Shown: positions 7,442 through 12,880 of the stretch, piece after piece
How the letters are laid out: each line of letters starts with the position of its first letter
How positions within the stretch are numbered: the first letter of the stretch is position 1
DNA from: Patescibacteria group bacterium
GTDB lineage: Bacteria; Patescibacteriota; Patescibacteriia; JAHIZJ01
Reading direction: 5' to 3'
NCBI GenBank assembly: GCA_041661625.1
Contig: JBAZUB010000007.1
Coordinates: forward strand, 1 to 14,586
Length of the DNA: 14,586 nucleotides
The notes under the pieces: model-generated
Databases searched by the model: none
Seen by the model: only the letters and a program-made list of their open reading frames with translations
Told to the model about the DNA's origin: nothing
Made by a program: the position numbers and the translations under genes

Positions 7442-8944
7442 TTAAGCAGCCATCTTCAGGATGATTCCGGCTGTACCGTTACTTGCCAAGCCCGCGGCAT
7501 AAGCGGTGTTGGAGTATTTCGAGCAGCCAGTCAGGTCACGCAGGTAGGTATTGGCTATTGCGGTGGCTTTCTTTCCCTGTGGCATTACATCCCATTCGTT
7601 TCCGGCGGTGATGGTGCGCAGGACGTATCCCTGAGAACCGGAGGTGACGATCATATACCCTTCGGCTTCTGAAACGAATACGATTTTATAGATGCGCACA
7701 TAAGTGGATGAGGGTAATCCAACCTGTGACCAGGTGTAGCCCTTGTTGGTAGTGAGCCAGAGTTTACCGTTTCCGCCAGCACCTTCACCAATCAGCCATG
7801 CGTCTGCATCCCACATCCAGCAAGCACCCAGGTTCACACCAACCGCAGGACCAGTCACGGTCTGCCAGGTTTCTCCGCCGTTGGTTGTGTAAACAACCGC
7901 ATTGGAGTTACCAACAGTCAGGACATTATCGGAGTCGTGGGCATGGATGGCATTCAGGTTTTGGACAGTGGCGACACCGGCATCCTGTACTTCGGCTTCG
8001 ACCTTGTGATTCTTGACGAAGTAGATGTATCCGCCATTGGCAGCGATCCAGTTATGGCGCGCATCGGATGATGTGATGGCGTTGGGGGTCTTGGCGGCTA
8101 CGAAGCCAGTGATGGTTTCAGACCAGGTGTTCACGCCAGAATACAGATCCTCGATTCCGGTGTAGTGCATGGAATTGGAGGTTGCAGATACATAAACGAT
8201 GTCCCCGCCAATGACTACGCCATCTGACACGACTTCGTTGGAGAACAGGGTTGTAATGGTCTGGGATGACCAGGTGTCTCCACCGTCACTTGAATACAAG
8301 AGAACGGGTTGTGTACCAGGGGTGGCAGATGCACCGGCCATTGTAGCCAGAACGCGGTCACAGGGGTTCGGGCAATCTTCGCAAGAATCTCCCTGATAAA
8401 CGTCCACCGTGTAGATTTCGCGGACGGTGGAGGCCGACCCGCTTTGTTCCTGATTCATTTTCAAGAACTCCCAGTAATCTTCGGAGGACATATCCACAGA
8501 ACCGTTGGTGGGCGAGTTCTCATCCTTGCCGAGCGCACCGAAGTTCTCAAACGAATGGGAACTTACGCGCCCGTCTGGGAAGTAAACCCACTTTTCTCCG
8601 CCTTCGGAGAAGTCCTGCGGATTTCCGCAGCGACCTGAAAGGGCGAAAATGTCTATTCGACATTTGCGGTTCTTCCAGTCCAGAAGGGTATCCTTGCCGA
8701 CTGCGTAACGTCCGGCAATCGAAAAGGTGGCGCGTTCCTCGCTCCCAGATACAACCCCGACCTGGACATCCCTGCCAAAGTTGTTCGGGTCAGGTGCGGT
8801 AATTTTGGTGTCTTCGCCGATGGTGTGGGATGGATCACCAAATTTTCCCATCGTCAGCATTTCCGGTGAGCGTGAAGGGTGAACCCCGCCTTCAACGTAC
8901 CACACACGCTGGTTCAAACCAGTCAAAGCAGTTATTTCGGTCAT
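7442..8944 (-). CDS. Major tail tube protein with C-terminal beta-propeller decoration
   Basis: 500 residues. Residues 1 to about 180 look like a siphophage tail tube domain (TGLNQRVWYVEGG, APDPNNFGRDVQVG, ENFGALGKDE), forming the ring subunits of the tail tube. Then comes a Cys-rich linker (SCEDCPNPC, about 187-195). Residues about 195-500 are repeats with Asp-box/BNR-type motifs: SSDGGDTW (218-225), TTNGGETW (353-360), TTNKGYTW (398-405) and a weaker TITAGNEW near 444-451, alternating with 'GYIYFV', 'NVLTVGN' and 'AWLIGEG' strands. These resemble sialidase/Ycf48-type propellers. The start is strongly supported: GGAGGT 5 bases before the ATG, and an ATGA overlap with the upstream gene. Tube assignment rests on position before the chaperone and tape measure plus the N-terminal pattern; it could instead be a tail-decorating protein. 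Confidence 0.8.
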   Translation of the reverse strand: MTEITALTGLNQRVWYVEGGVHPSRSPEMLTMGKFGDPSHTIGEDTKITAPDPNNFGRDVQVGVVSGSEERATFSIAGRYAVGKDTLLDWKNRKCRIDIFALSGRCGNPQDFSEGGEKWVYFPDGRVSSHSFENFGALGKDENSPTNGSVDMSSEDYWEFLKMNQEQSGSASTVREIYTVDVYQGDSCEDCPNPCDRVLATMAGASATPGTQPVLLYSSDGGDTWSSQTITTLFSNEVVSDGVVIGGDIVYVSATSNSMHYTGIEDLYSGVNTWSETITGFVAAKTPNAITSSDARHNWIAANGGYIYFVKNHKVEAEVQDAGVATVQNLNAIHAHDSDNVLTVGNSNAVVYTTNGGETWQTVTGPAVGVNLGACWMWDADAWLIGEGAGGNGKLWLTTNKGYTWSQVGLPSSTYVRIYKIVFVSEAEGYMIVTSGSQGYVLRTITAGNEWDVMPQGKKATAIANTYLRDLTGCSKYSNTAYAAGLASNGTAGIILKMAA

Positions 8945-9237
8945 TGCGTACCTCCGTCTTGTTGTTCATATCTAAAGTATGCCTCGTTCAGGCGTTGTGC
9001 GTCTATCAATAACGCTTCCTGCAATGCACCTTGAAGATTTTGGGGCTTGCAGGCATCCTTGTAATTTAATATACCACGCGCATGTAATATGTTGTGTAGG
9101 CTGGTTGCAAATGGTTCCGGCAACCCAAGCGCATCTACAACGCCTTCGTGCGGCCCAATGATAATGACCAAGCCACTTTCGCTTTTCAAGGCATCGTATT
9201 TGCGCCCTTTCTCGTCAATGTGAATGATTTTTTCCAT
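8941..9237 (-). CDS. Small phage protein of unknown function, leaderless start
   Basis: 98 residues, starting MEKIIHIDEKGRKYDALKS. It contains a compact alpha/beta-looking N-terminal half and a helical C-terminal half rich in Ala, Leu and Gln (LQGALQEALLIDAQRLNEAY). I do not recognise a family. It overlaps the tail tube start by 4 bases (ATGA), so it belongs to the tail operon; position suggests head-tail joining or tail completion, but it is short for a tail terminator. The frame also stays open to an ATG at 9255. I reject that start because it lies upstream of the TATAAT at 9244-9249, which sits 6 bases before the ATG at 9237. The mRNA would then begin at or next to the start codon, with no ribosome-binding site. 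Confidence 0.75.
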   Translation of the reverse strand: MEKIIHIDEKGRKYDALKSESGLVIIIGPHEGVVDALGLPEPFATSLHNILHARGILNYKDACKPQNLQGALQEALLIDAQRLNEAYFRYEQQDGGTQ

Positions 9238-9243
9238 ACCTGT

Positions 9244-9273
9244 ATTATACGTCATTTTTTGACAATATGCACA
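9244..9273 (-). promoter_or_regulatory. Leftward promoter with leaderless geometry, copy 1
   Basis: On the minus strand a perfect TATAAT (9244-9249) lies exactly 6 bases before the ATG at 9235-9237. An 18-base spacer separates it from a conserved TGTGCA (9268-9273) at the -35 position, which is a weak -35 match but is identical in copy 2. Transcription should start on or beside the ATG. Confidence 0.65.
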
Positions 9274-9295
9274 TCAGAAATATTACATTCGTCAC

Positions 9296-9324
9296 TTGCA
9301 GGGCGCAGGCATTGGTTATAGAAT
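9296..9324 (+). promoter_or_regulatory. Rightward promoter of island 1
   Basis: TTGCAG (9296-9301), a 17-base spacer, then TAGAAT (9319-9324); TATAGA at 9317-9322 is an overlapping choice that matches copy 2 in distance to the ATG. The 5' leader would be only about 12-14 bases and would hold the AAAGGAGA ribosome site. A second candidate is TTGACA (9259-9264) with TATTAC 16 bases on. The sequence alone does not decide between them. Confidence 0.5.
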
Positions 9325-9342
9325 GGAATAAAGGAGATTATT

Positions 9343-9636
9343 ATGAAATGTGAATATTGCGGAACAGAATTTGAAAAAAATAATTGTTATTGTCCTGGAT
9401 GTAAAAGAGCAAGTTCTCATATGTATAGGTGGCACAACGATGACAGTTATCCTTACCACCCAGATTACTGCAAGAAGTGTGGGAAGAAAACTGTTCTGAA
9501 AAAAGAATTATTGAACGAGTTTAGTGAAGATTCTGGTAAACACGAAATTCGTAAAACGTGGTTTTGCCCGGATTATACTGGGCGGTTTAGTGGTCACACT
9601 CATAAATCTTACGAAAGTAACTATTTTGGAGAATAA
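9343..9636 (+). CDS. Zinc-ribbon moron protein, first gene of island 1
   Basis: 97 residues. The N-terminus MKCEYCGTEFEKNNCYCPGC is a four-cysteine zinc ribbon (C3, C6, C16, C19 approximately). A second set follows (CKKCGKK near residues 46-52, then WFCPDY), so it may bind two zinc ions. The rest is polar and rich in His, Tyr and Lys. No enzyme motif is visible; an RNA-, DNA- or protein-binding role is possible but not shown. Start is firm: AAAGGAGA 5-6 bases before the ATG. The first bases of the gene and its ribosome site closely resemble those of the gene at 11813, which implies common descent. It runs against the phage late genes and looks more AT-rich than they do. Confidence 0.85.
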   Translation: MKCEYCGTEFEKNNCYCPGCKRASSHMYRWHNDDSYPYHPDYCKKCGKKTVLKKELLNEFSEDSGKHEIRKTWFCPDYTGRFSGHTHKSYESNYFGE

Positions 9637-9638
9637 AT

Positions 9639-9944
9639 ATGAAATGCCCGTATTGCGGAACTTACACACAAGAAGATGAAATAAACTGCCCAAAATGTGG
9701 CGGTACGTTTGACCAGATGGATGTAACACACGCGTCCGAATATTGTTACGAAAAACCAGAGATCATTAATGAAACAAGTAACTCCGATGAACTTAAGGTA
9801 AATCCGCGTCTTATTAGTTCTAATAGAATTGATGAAATGTTTACAAAAGGGGCTTATATCGTGATGGCATTACTGGTACTATTCGCCTGTTCAACTATCG
9901 TGGAAGCCATTATCTTCATTCCATTTTCAAGTTGGATAAGATAA
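9639..9944 (+). CDS. Zinc ribbon plus single transmembrane segment protein, island 1
   Basis: 101 residues. It starts MKCPYCGTYTQEDEINCPKC, a four-cysteine zinc ribbon. A polar linker with several acidic residues follows, then one hydrophobic segment at about residues 72-96 (IVMALLVLFACSTIVEAIIF) and a short tail ending SSWIR. The arrangement predicts a membrane-anchored protein with a cytoplasmic zinc ribbon, a plan common among bacterial proteins of unknown function. It begins 2 bases after the stop of the previous gene with GGAGA about 6 bases before the ATG, so the two are co-translated. Its stop codon lies inside the left arm of the inverted repeat at 9941-9951. Function is unknown; a superinfection or membrane role would be a guess from its moron setting. 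Confidence 0.82.
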   Translation: MKCPYCGTYTQEDEINCPKCGGTFDQMDVTHASEYCYEKPEIINETSNSDELKVNPRLISSNRIDEMFTKGAYIVMALLVLFACSTIVEAIIFIPFSSWIR

Positions 9945-10072
9945 TATTTGCCATGAGACTCCCGCTTCGACACTCAAGATTATGCCATGTACAGGCTGTG
10001 CATCTGAACTCTTATAGCTCCACTTTGGCATAGTTTTATTTTATATAGCGTCTTTAAACTAGCAAATATTAT
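9941..10072. repeat. Inverted repeat closing the gap between convergent genes
   Basis: Perfect 11-base arms ATAATATTTGC (9941-9951) and GCAAATATTAT (10062-10072) bracket the only gene-free gap here, 9945-10071. Each arm touches the stop codon of the flanking convergent gene. Inside is a second helix (TATGCCA/TGGCATA, 9981-9987 with 10026-10032) and a small hairpin (ATGTAC/GTGCAT, 9987-9992 with 9998-10003). If the arms are read as 8 bases, TA flanks both sides, as a small IS630/mariner-like element would leave, but no transposase or known end sequence is seen. Confidence 0.6.
9976..10044 (+). terminator. Possible terminator of island 1
   Basis: On the plus strand a 12-pair helix, allowing two G-U pairs (9976-9987 with 10026-10037), runs into the T-rich TTTTATTTT. 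The loop is long (38 bases) but contains its own hairpin. There is no T run after the helix on the minus strand, so it would act rightward only. Confidence 0.4.
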
Positions 10073-11301
10073 TATTTAATAATCCTCACGCCGTTCTGGT
10101 TGATGCGCTTCCAGGCGTACAATGCGCCGAATGTGCTTCCGAGACGATTAGCCAGTTGTTCAGGTGTGACATTGATACTCATTCCAGTTCCGTCGCTGTA
10201 CTTGTTTGCCATTACGTCAATGCGCCATTTGTCAATGAATTGCTGAACATTGCTGCAACCGCATACGGGTCGGTCAAGTTTGGAGGCGGCGAAGAATGCA
10301 ACCGCGTACTTCCAGTATGGCGACATCCTGACATTATACCTGTCAATCTGCTTGTCCTGATAGCCAGAGTAGTACCAGAAGCGCACCTGGTCTGGCTCAC
10401 GGCATTCTGTCCATTCGCCAGTCGTGAAGGCTTCCGTATCTGCATCCCACGAAGCGGGTGCAGGTACAGCGAAACCGAGGCGTGGATCCCGAAGGTGGAA
10501 GCAACCGGCAGCAGTTCCAAGTGTACATGCGGCGCAGGTGGAGCAGCAATTCAGGTCTGTGTTGTTCTCCCACATGAACTGAACTTGTGTGGCAGGGTCA
10601 TTATAGACACGGTACACATCCACGGTGGTTTCGTAACTACCTGCCACGTCTCCGTCTACGGCGTCGGCATCGAGAACGTCCAGAGTATCTTTGTCTACGA
10701 TCTGCCACGACTTGAAGGTAATGGTGGCTATTCCAACGCTGATTACTACATCTATCGGGCGTATCTCCCATGCGTCTGCTCCCGACTTGCCAACATAATA
10801 AAGGTGAATTTCGTTGGTGTCTGTGACGGTTGTGGCAACGGTTACGGTACAAAGTTCAGAATATCCATCTCCGTTCGGGTCAGAACGCACTACAGCAGAA
10901 CCTAATTCAACGGCAGTCTTGGCTCGAACACCGCCGCTGATGATATGTCCCTTGCTGAGTTCCACCGACTTGAACATGCCGCGCGGGTTCGTGCCTGCTA
11001 TGTTATAAGAACCCGGCACAAGTGGACGCGGATATTCTAGTCTTTCTTCGATAGTCCAGTCAGGCACAAGATTGTACCCGACCTCTTTGCTTATCTCCTG
11101 TTCGGCTTCCTGAATAGCCATAGCCAGGTCATCACGTCCAACGCGGTCGCTATGCTGCCATGAATATTGAAACCAGACCGATCCACAGGCGTTATTGTTG
11201 AATTTGGTGCTGGACAGACCGTTAAAGTGGAGGGGGTTAAGCCCGACCAATGCTGCCCATTCTTCCAAAGATAACCATGTCTTGATCTCAGAGACCGCCA
11301 T
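10072..11301 (-). CDS. Large structural protein, possibly head-tail connector
   Basis: 409 residues. The N-terminal 85 residues (IKTWLSLEEWAALVGLNPLHF, then DDLAMAIQEAEQEISKEVGYNL) resemble the helical start of gp6-type head-tail connectors. A beta-rich middle region at about 90-245 follows. A cysteine cluster (residues 252, 253, 256, 259, 267, with 300) comes next, and then a C-terminal part with MSPYWKYAVAFFAASKLDRPVCGC and FIDKWRIDVMA, a pattern seen in connector-region proteins of other phages. I therefore suggest a connector or completion protein, with moderate confidence. The frame is open to an ATG at 11343, but the ATG at 11301 has AGGAGAAAT directly before it and is preferred. That start overlaps the zinc-ribbon gene upstream by 14 bases. 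Confidence 0.75.
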   Translation of the reverse strand: MAVSEIKTWLSLEEWAALVGLNPLHFNGLSSTKFNNNACGSVWFQYSWQHSDRVGRDDLAMAIQEAEQEISKEVGYNLVPDWTIEERLEYPRPLVPGSYNIAGTNPRGMFKSVELSKGHIISGGVRAKTAVELGSAVVRSDPNGDGYSELCTVTVATTVTDTNEIHLYYVGKSGADAWEIRPIDVVISVGIATITFKSWQIVDKDTLDVLDADAVDGDVAGSYETTVDVYRVYNDPATQVQFMWENNTDLNCCSTCAACTLGTAAGCFHLRDPRLGFAVPAPASWDADTEAFTTGEWTECREPDQVRFWYYSGYQDKQIDRYNVRMSPYWKYAVAFFAASKLDRPVCGCSNVQQFIDKWRIDVMANKYSDGTGMSINVTPEQLANRLGSTFGALYAWKRINQNGVRIIK

Positions 11302-11566
11302 ATTTCTCCTGAACACCCTCGGCTTTCCTGAGGGTTCTTGCAAAGTGGTAGTGGTAGCCCGCGCTTTCCGGTGACTTCTTTGCCAGTTTTATCAGCGCAG
11401 TGTCCAGCGACCATGTTGTGTATAAGACCCTTACCCATGTATCACATTTGGTACAGTTGAAACCCAGTTCGGTGACTATCTTATTGACAGGCTTGCCGTC
11501 CAGGTTCTCCATGTCCACCATGTTTTCTTCGTTGCAGGCTGGACACGGGAAGGGTAACTCGCTCAT
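11288..11566 (-). CDS. Zinc-ribbon protein of the phage operon, leaderless start
   Basis: 92 residues starting MSELPFPCPACNEENMVDME. Two Cys pairs (CPAC near residues 8-11 and CTKC near 37-40) form a likely zinc ribbon, followed by a basic helical C-terminus (LIKLAKKS, HYHFARTLRKAEG). It differs from the plus-strand ribbons, which all begin with the Cys pair itself. It lies between the DUF1360-like gene and the connector-like gene, and its 3' end overlaps the latter. A longer frame runs to an ATG at 11623, but TATAAT at 11573-11578 is 6 bases before the ATG at 11566, exactly as in the other cassette, so the short form is chosen. Such ribbon proteins in phage head regions have no settled role that I can name. 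Confidence 0.75.
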   Translation of the reverse strand: MSELPFPCPACNEENMVDMENLDGKPVNKIVTELGFNCTKCDTWVRVLYTTWSLDTALIKLAKKSPESAGYHYHFARTLRKAEGVQEKYGGL

Positions 11567-11572
11567 GGTTAT

Positions 11573-11602
11573 ATTATACGTCATTTTCTTACAATCTGCA
11601 CA
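11573..11602 (-). promoter_or_regulatory. Leftward promoter with leaderless geometry, copy 2
   Basis: TATAAT on the minus strand (11573-11578) lies 6 bases before the ATG at 11564-11566, with an 18-base spacer to TGTGCA (11597-11602). Spacing is identical to copy 1 in every part. Confidence 0.65.
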
Positions 11603-11647
11603 TGGAGATATGACATTCGTCACTATGATTTCTGTGTAGGTTGGGCT

Positions 11648-11653
11648 TATAAT
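11648..11653 (+). promoter_or_regulatory. Rightward -10 box of island 2
   Basis: Perfect TATAAT 20 bases before the ATG at 11674, the same distance as TATAGA in copy 1. There is no good -35 (ATGATT at 17 bases), so an activator or an extended upstream contact may be needed. Confidence 0.5.
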
Positions 11654-11673
11654 AACAGTAAAGGAGAAATAAA

Positions 11674-11793
11674 ATGAAAAATACAGATGATGTTGTGTTT
11701 AGTGTGCTTTTGTTTGTTATAGGCCTTACGCTTTTTGTAAGCCTTGTGCTTTTAGCATTTGCAGCCTTTCGAGAAGCTTCTGGTTGCTTTTAG
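11674..11793 (+). CDS. 39-residue single-span membrane peptide, first gene of island 2
   Basis: Small gene: an acidic start (MKNTDDVVF), about 20 hydrophobic residues (VLLFVIGLTLFVSLVLLAF), and a short tail ending REASGCF. It has AAAGGAGA 6 bases before the ATG and stops at TAG 11791-11793, just before the ribosome site of the next gene. Start signals as strong as those of its neighbours, a TATAAT 20 bases upstream and a clean transmembrane segment support it as real despite its size. It may insert in the inner membrane. Holin- or toxin-like behaviour cannot be judged from sequence. Confidence 0.72.
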   Translation: MKNTDDVVFSVLLFVIGLTLFVSLVLLAFAAFREASGCF

Positions 11794-11812
11794 ACGCGTA
11801 AAGGAGATTGTT

Positions 11813-12154
11813 ATGAATTGTGAATATTGTGGAACTTCTATTGAAAACAATTCGAATTCCTGTAAAAAATGTGGTGCGCCTATTTATATAAAGTTAAAAC
11901 CATCACAATTTGTATCGGGAATATCCAGAGACGAATTAAATTTGTCCGGTTTGGATTACTACAGCAAATACAGGATATTAAAAACACCACGTGGATATAT
12001 GGCGCAAAAACCATATTTATTTGGTTGGAAGAATGCTTTTCAGAGACTATCTGAAGAACCCGTCTATTTTGATAGTGCTGAAGAAGCGGAACAGAAACTC
12101 ATAGAATGCGGTGCATTCGAAGATCAAGTAACAAAAGTTGTCAAGGAATTTTAG
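11813..12154 (+). CDS. Zinc-ribbon moron protein with YxI...AQ-type C-terminal domain, island 2
   Basis: 113 residues starting MNCEYCGTSIENNSNSCKKC, a four-cysteine zinc ribbon. The C-terminal part, about residues 50-105 (YYSKYRILKTPRGYMAQKP, W, VYFDSAEEAEQKLIECG), has the look of a small domain frequent in phage and bacterial accessory proteins of unknown function. The frame is open to an earlier ATG at 11759, but that start lies inside the 39-residue peptide gene. The ATG at 11813 has AAGGAGA 6 bases before it and aligns with the start of the gene at 9343: GGAGATT-TTATGAA-TGTGAATATTG is shared. That similarity shows a duplicated moron family. Confidence 0.85.
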   Translation: MNCEYCGTSIENNSNSCKKCGAPIYIKLKPSQFVSGISRDELNLSGLDYYSKYRILKTPRGYMAQKPYLFGWKNAFQRLSEEPVYFDSAEEAEQKLIECGAFEDQVTKVVKEF

Positions 12155-12169
12155 CGAAAGGATTATGAG

Positions 12170-12517
12170 ATGAAAGAAAAGATTTTCGGAATATTTTTGC
12201 TGGCAGTTTTGTTTATCGCAACTTCTGGACTAGTCGTAGATTGGCCGGAACAACCCGACCCAATTAACATGGTTACAGAAACCCGCACTTATCCAGCAGG
12301 GACAATTGTTTCGGTAAGTTATTACAATTCAGATTGGAGCGAGGGCGCACAAAGAACCATAATTAATACCGAGACGTTTTCCATCGTAATATGTGGTATT
12401 CACACATTGCCAATAGGAGCGAGGTTGGAATTTGTCGAGACGGTTGATGCAGACGGCAATCAAACAACCCAACTGCGTATAATTGGCGAAGATACGTTGT
12501 GGGAAGTTGTCAAGTAA
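12170..12517 (+). CDS. Secreted or membrane-anchored protein of unknown function, island 2
   Basis: 115 residues. A short basic start (MKEK) precedes a hydrophobic stretch (IFGIFLLAVLFIATSGLVV, about 5-23), which predicts a signal peptide or N-terminal anchor. There is no lipobox cysteine. The mature part is beta-rich (TRTYPAGTIVSVSYYN, IGARLEFVETVDADGN, LRIIGEDTLWEV). AAAGGA lies about 8 bases before the ATG; an ATG 5 bases earlier opens only a 2-codon frame. It follows the previous gene by 15 bases and is therefore in the same transcript. No family is recognised. An exported moron product can act at the cell surface, for instance against superinfection, but this is only a possibility. Confidence 0.8.
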   Translation: MKEKIFGIFLLAVLFIATSGLVVDWPEQPDPINMVTETRTYPAGTIVSVSYYNSDWSEGAQRTIINTETFSIVICGIHTLPIGARLEFVETVDADGNQTTQLRIIGEDTLWEVVK

Positions 12518-12538
12518 TTATAAACGAGGAAGCGAATT

Positions 12539-12880
12539 GTGAAATGCGTAAAATGTGAACTGGGGCGTATTTTAACCCTTGAACAAAAAGAGGAAATTCG
12601 TTTGATTTGTATGTCTGGCGCGTCTTTTGTTCTAGAGTTTTCTCCGGATTCGACAGATAAGTACCCAATATGCACCTGTTGTGGCGGAAATTGGGGTGAA
12701 TGCCCTAATTGTGGACGGAATTGCAATCAAATGTGCCTGCTCTCCGAGTGGGACGAGAATAAACCGCGCGACTGCGAGAATTGTTCTGGTAGAATTATTA
12801 AGAAGGGTGAAACTTTATCGCCACCGCAGACAGAGCAAACGGAAGCGCAAGGTACAGTGAGTAAGGCACGAAGTACATAA
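12539..12880 (+). CDS. Cysteine-rich multi-zinc-ribbon protein, island 2, GTG start
   Basis: 113 residues, starting at GTG with GAGGAAG about 7 bases upstream. It begins MKCVKCELGRI and has further Cys pairs in ICTCCGGNWGECPNCGRNC and DCENCSGRIIKKGE, enough for two or three zinc sites. The last 27 or so residues (from about TLSPPQTEQTEAQ) are low in structure and are read from DNA that, on the other strand, encodes the C-terminus of the DUF1360-like protein (overlap 12798-12880). This suggests the gene lost its original stop when the island joined the phage gene and now reads on to the next chance stop. No function recognised. It is the last plus-strand gene of the island and no terminator follows. 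Confidence 0.75.
   Translation: MKCVKCELGRILTLEQKEEIRLICMSGASFVLEFSPDSTDKYPICTCCGGNWGECPNCGRNCNQMCLLSEWDENKPRDCENCSGRIIKKGETLSPPQTEQTEAQGTVSKARST

Larger units (their letters stand above)
9238..9342. repeat. Divergent regulatory cassette, copy 1
   Basis: The whole space between the ATG of the leftward 98-residue gene and the ATG of the first rightward island gene is a copy of 11567-11673. Shared blocks on the plus strand are ATTATACGTCATTTT (from 9244), ACAAT-TGCACAT, then ATAT-ACATTCGTCACT (to about 9296), then a TTATA box and TAAAGGAGA. Length is 105 bases here and 107 in the other copy, with only small gaps. This is far more conservation than chance allows and covers signals in both directions. 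Confidence 0.85.
11567..11673. repeat. Divergent regulatory cassette, copy 2
   Basis: Copy of 9238-9342 in the same orientation and with the same kind of neighbours: a leftward phage gene and a rightward moron gene. ATTATACGTCATTTT begins at 11573 and ACATTCGTCACT ends at about 11624, followed by TTATAAT and TAAAGGAGA. Differences from copy 1 are scattered substitutions and a few small gaps. Confidence 0.85.

Noticed and set aside
9238..9255. Upstream ATG at 9255 as start of the 98-residue gene
   Set aside because: It lies upstream of a perfect TATAAT that has the same spacing to the next ATG as in the second cassette. The extra MTYN residues come from the promoter bases.
9945..10071. tRNA or tRNA-like gene in the structured gap
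   Set aside because: The helices do not make a cloverleaf with a 7-bp acceptor stem and a GTTCRA T-loop on either strand.
11302..11343. Upstream ATG at 11343 as start of the connector-like gene
   Set aside because: No ribosome site there, while AGGAGAAAT directly precedes the ATG at 11301.
11567..11623. Upstream ATG at 11623 as start of the leftward zinc-ribbon gene
   Set aside because: Same reasoning: the extension is read through the conserved cassette, and its apparent Cys pair (CADC) is made from promoter DNA.
9343..12880. CRISPR or toxin-antitoxin locus in the plus-strand islands
   Set aside because: There are no spaced direct repeats of CRISPR type, and none of the products shows a recognisable toxin or antitoxin motif.
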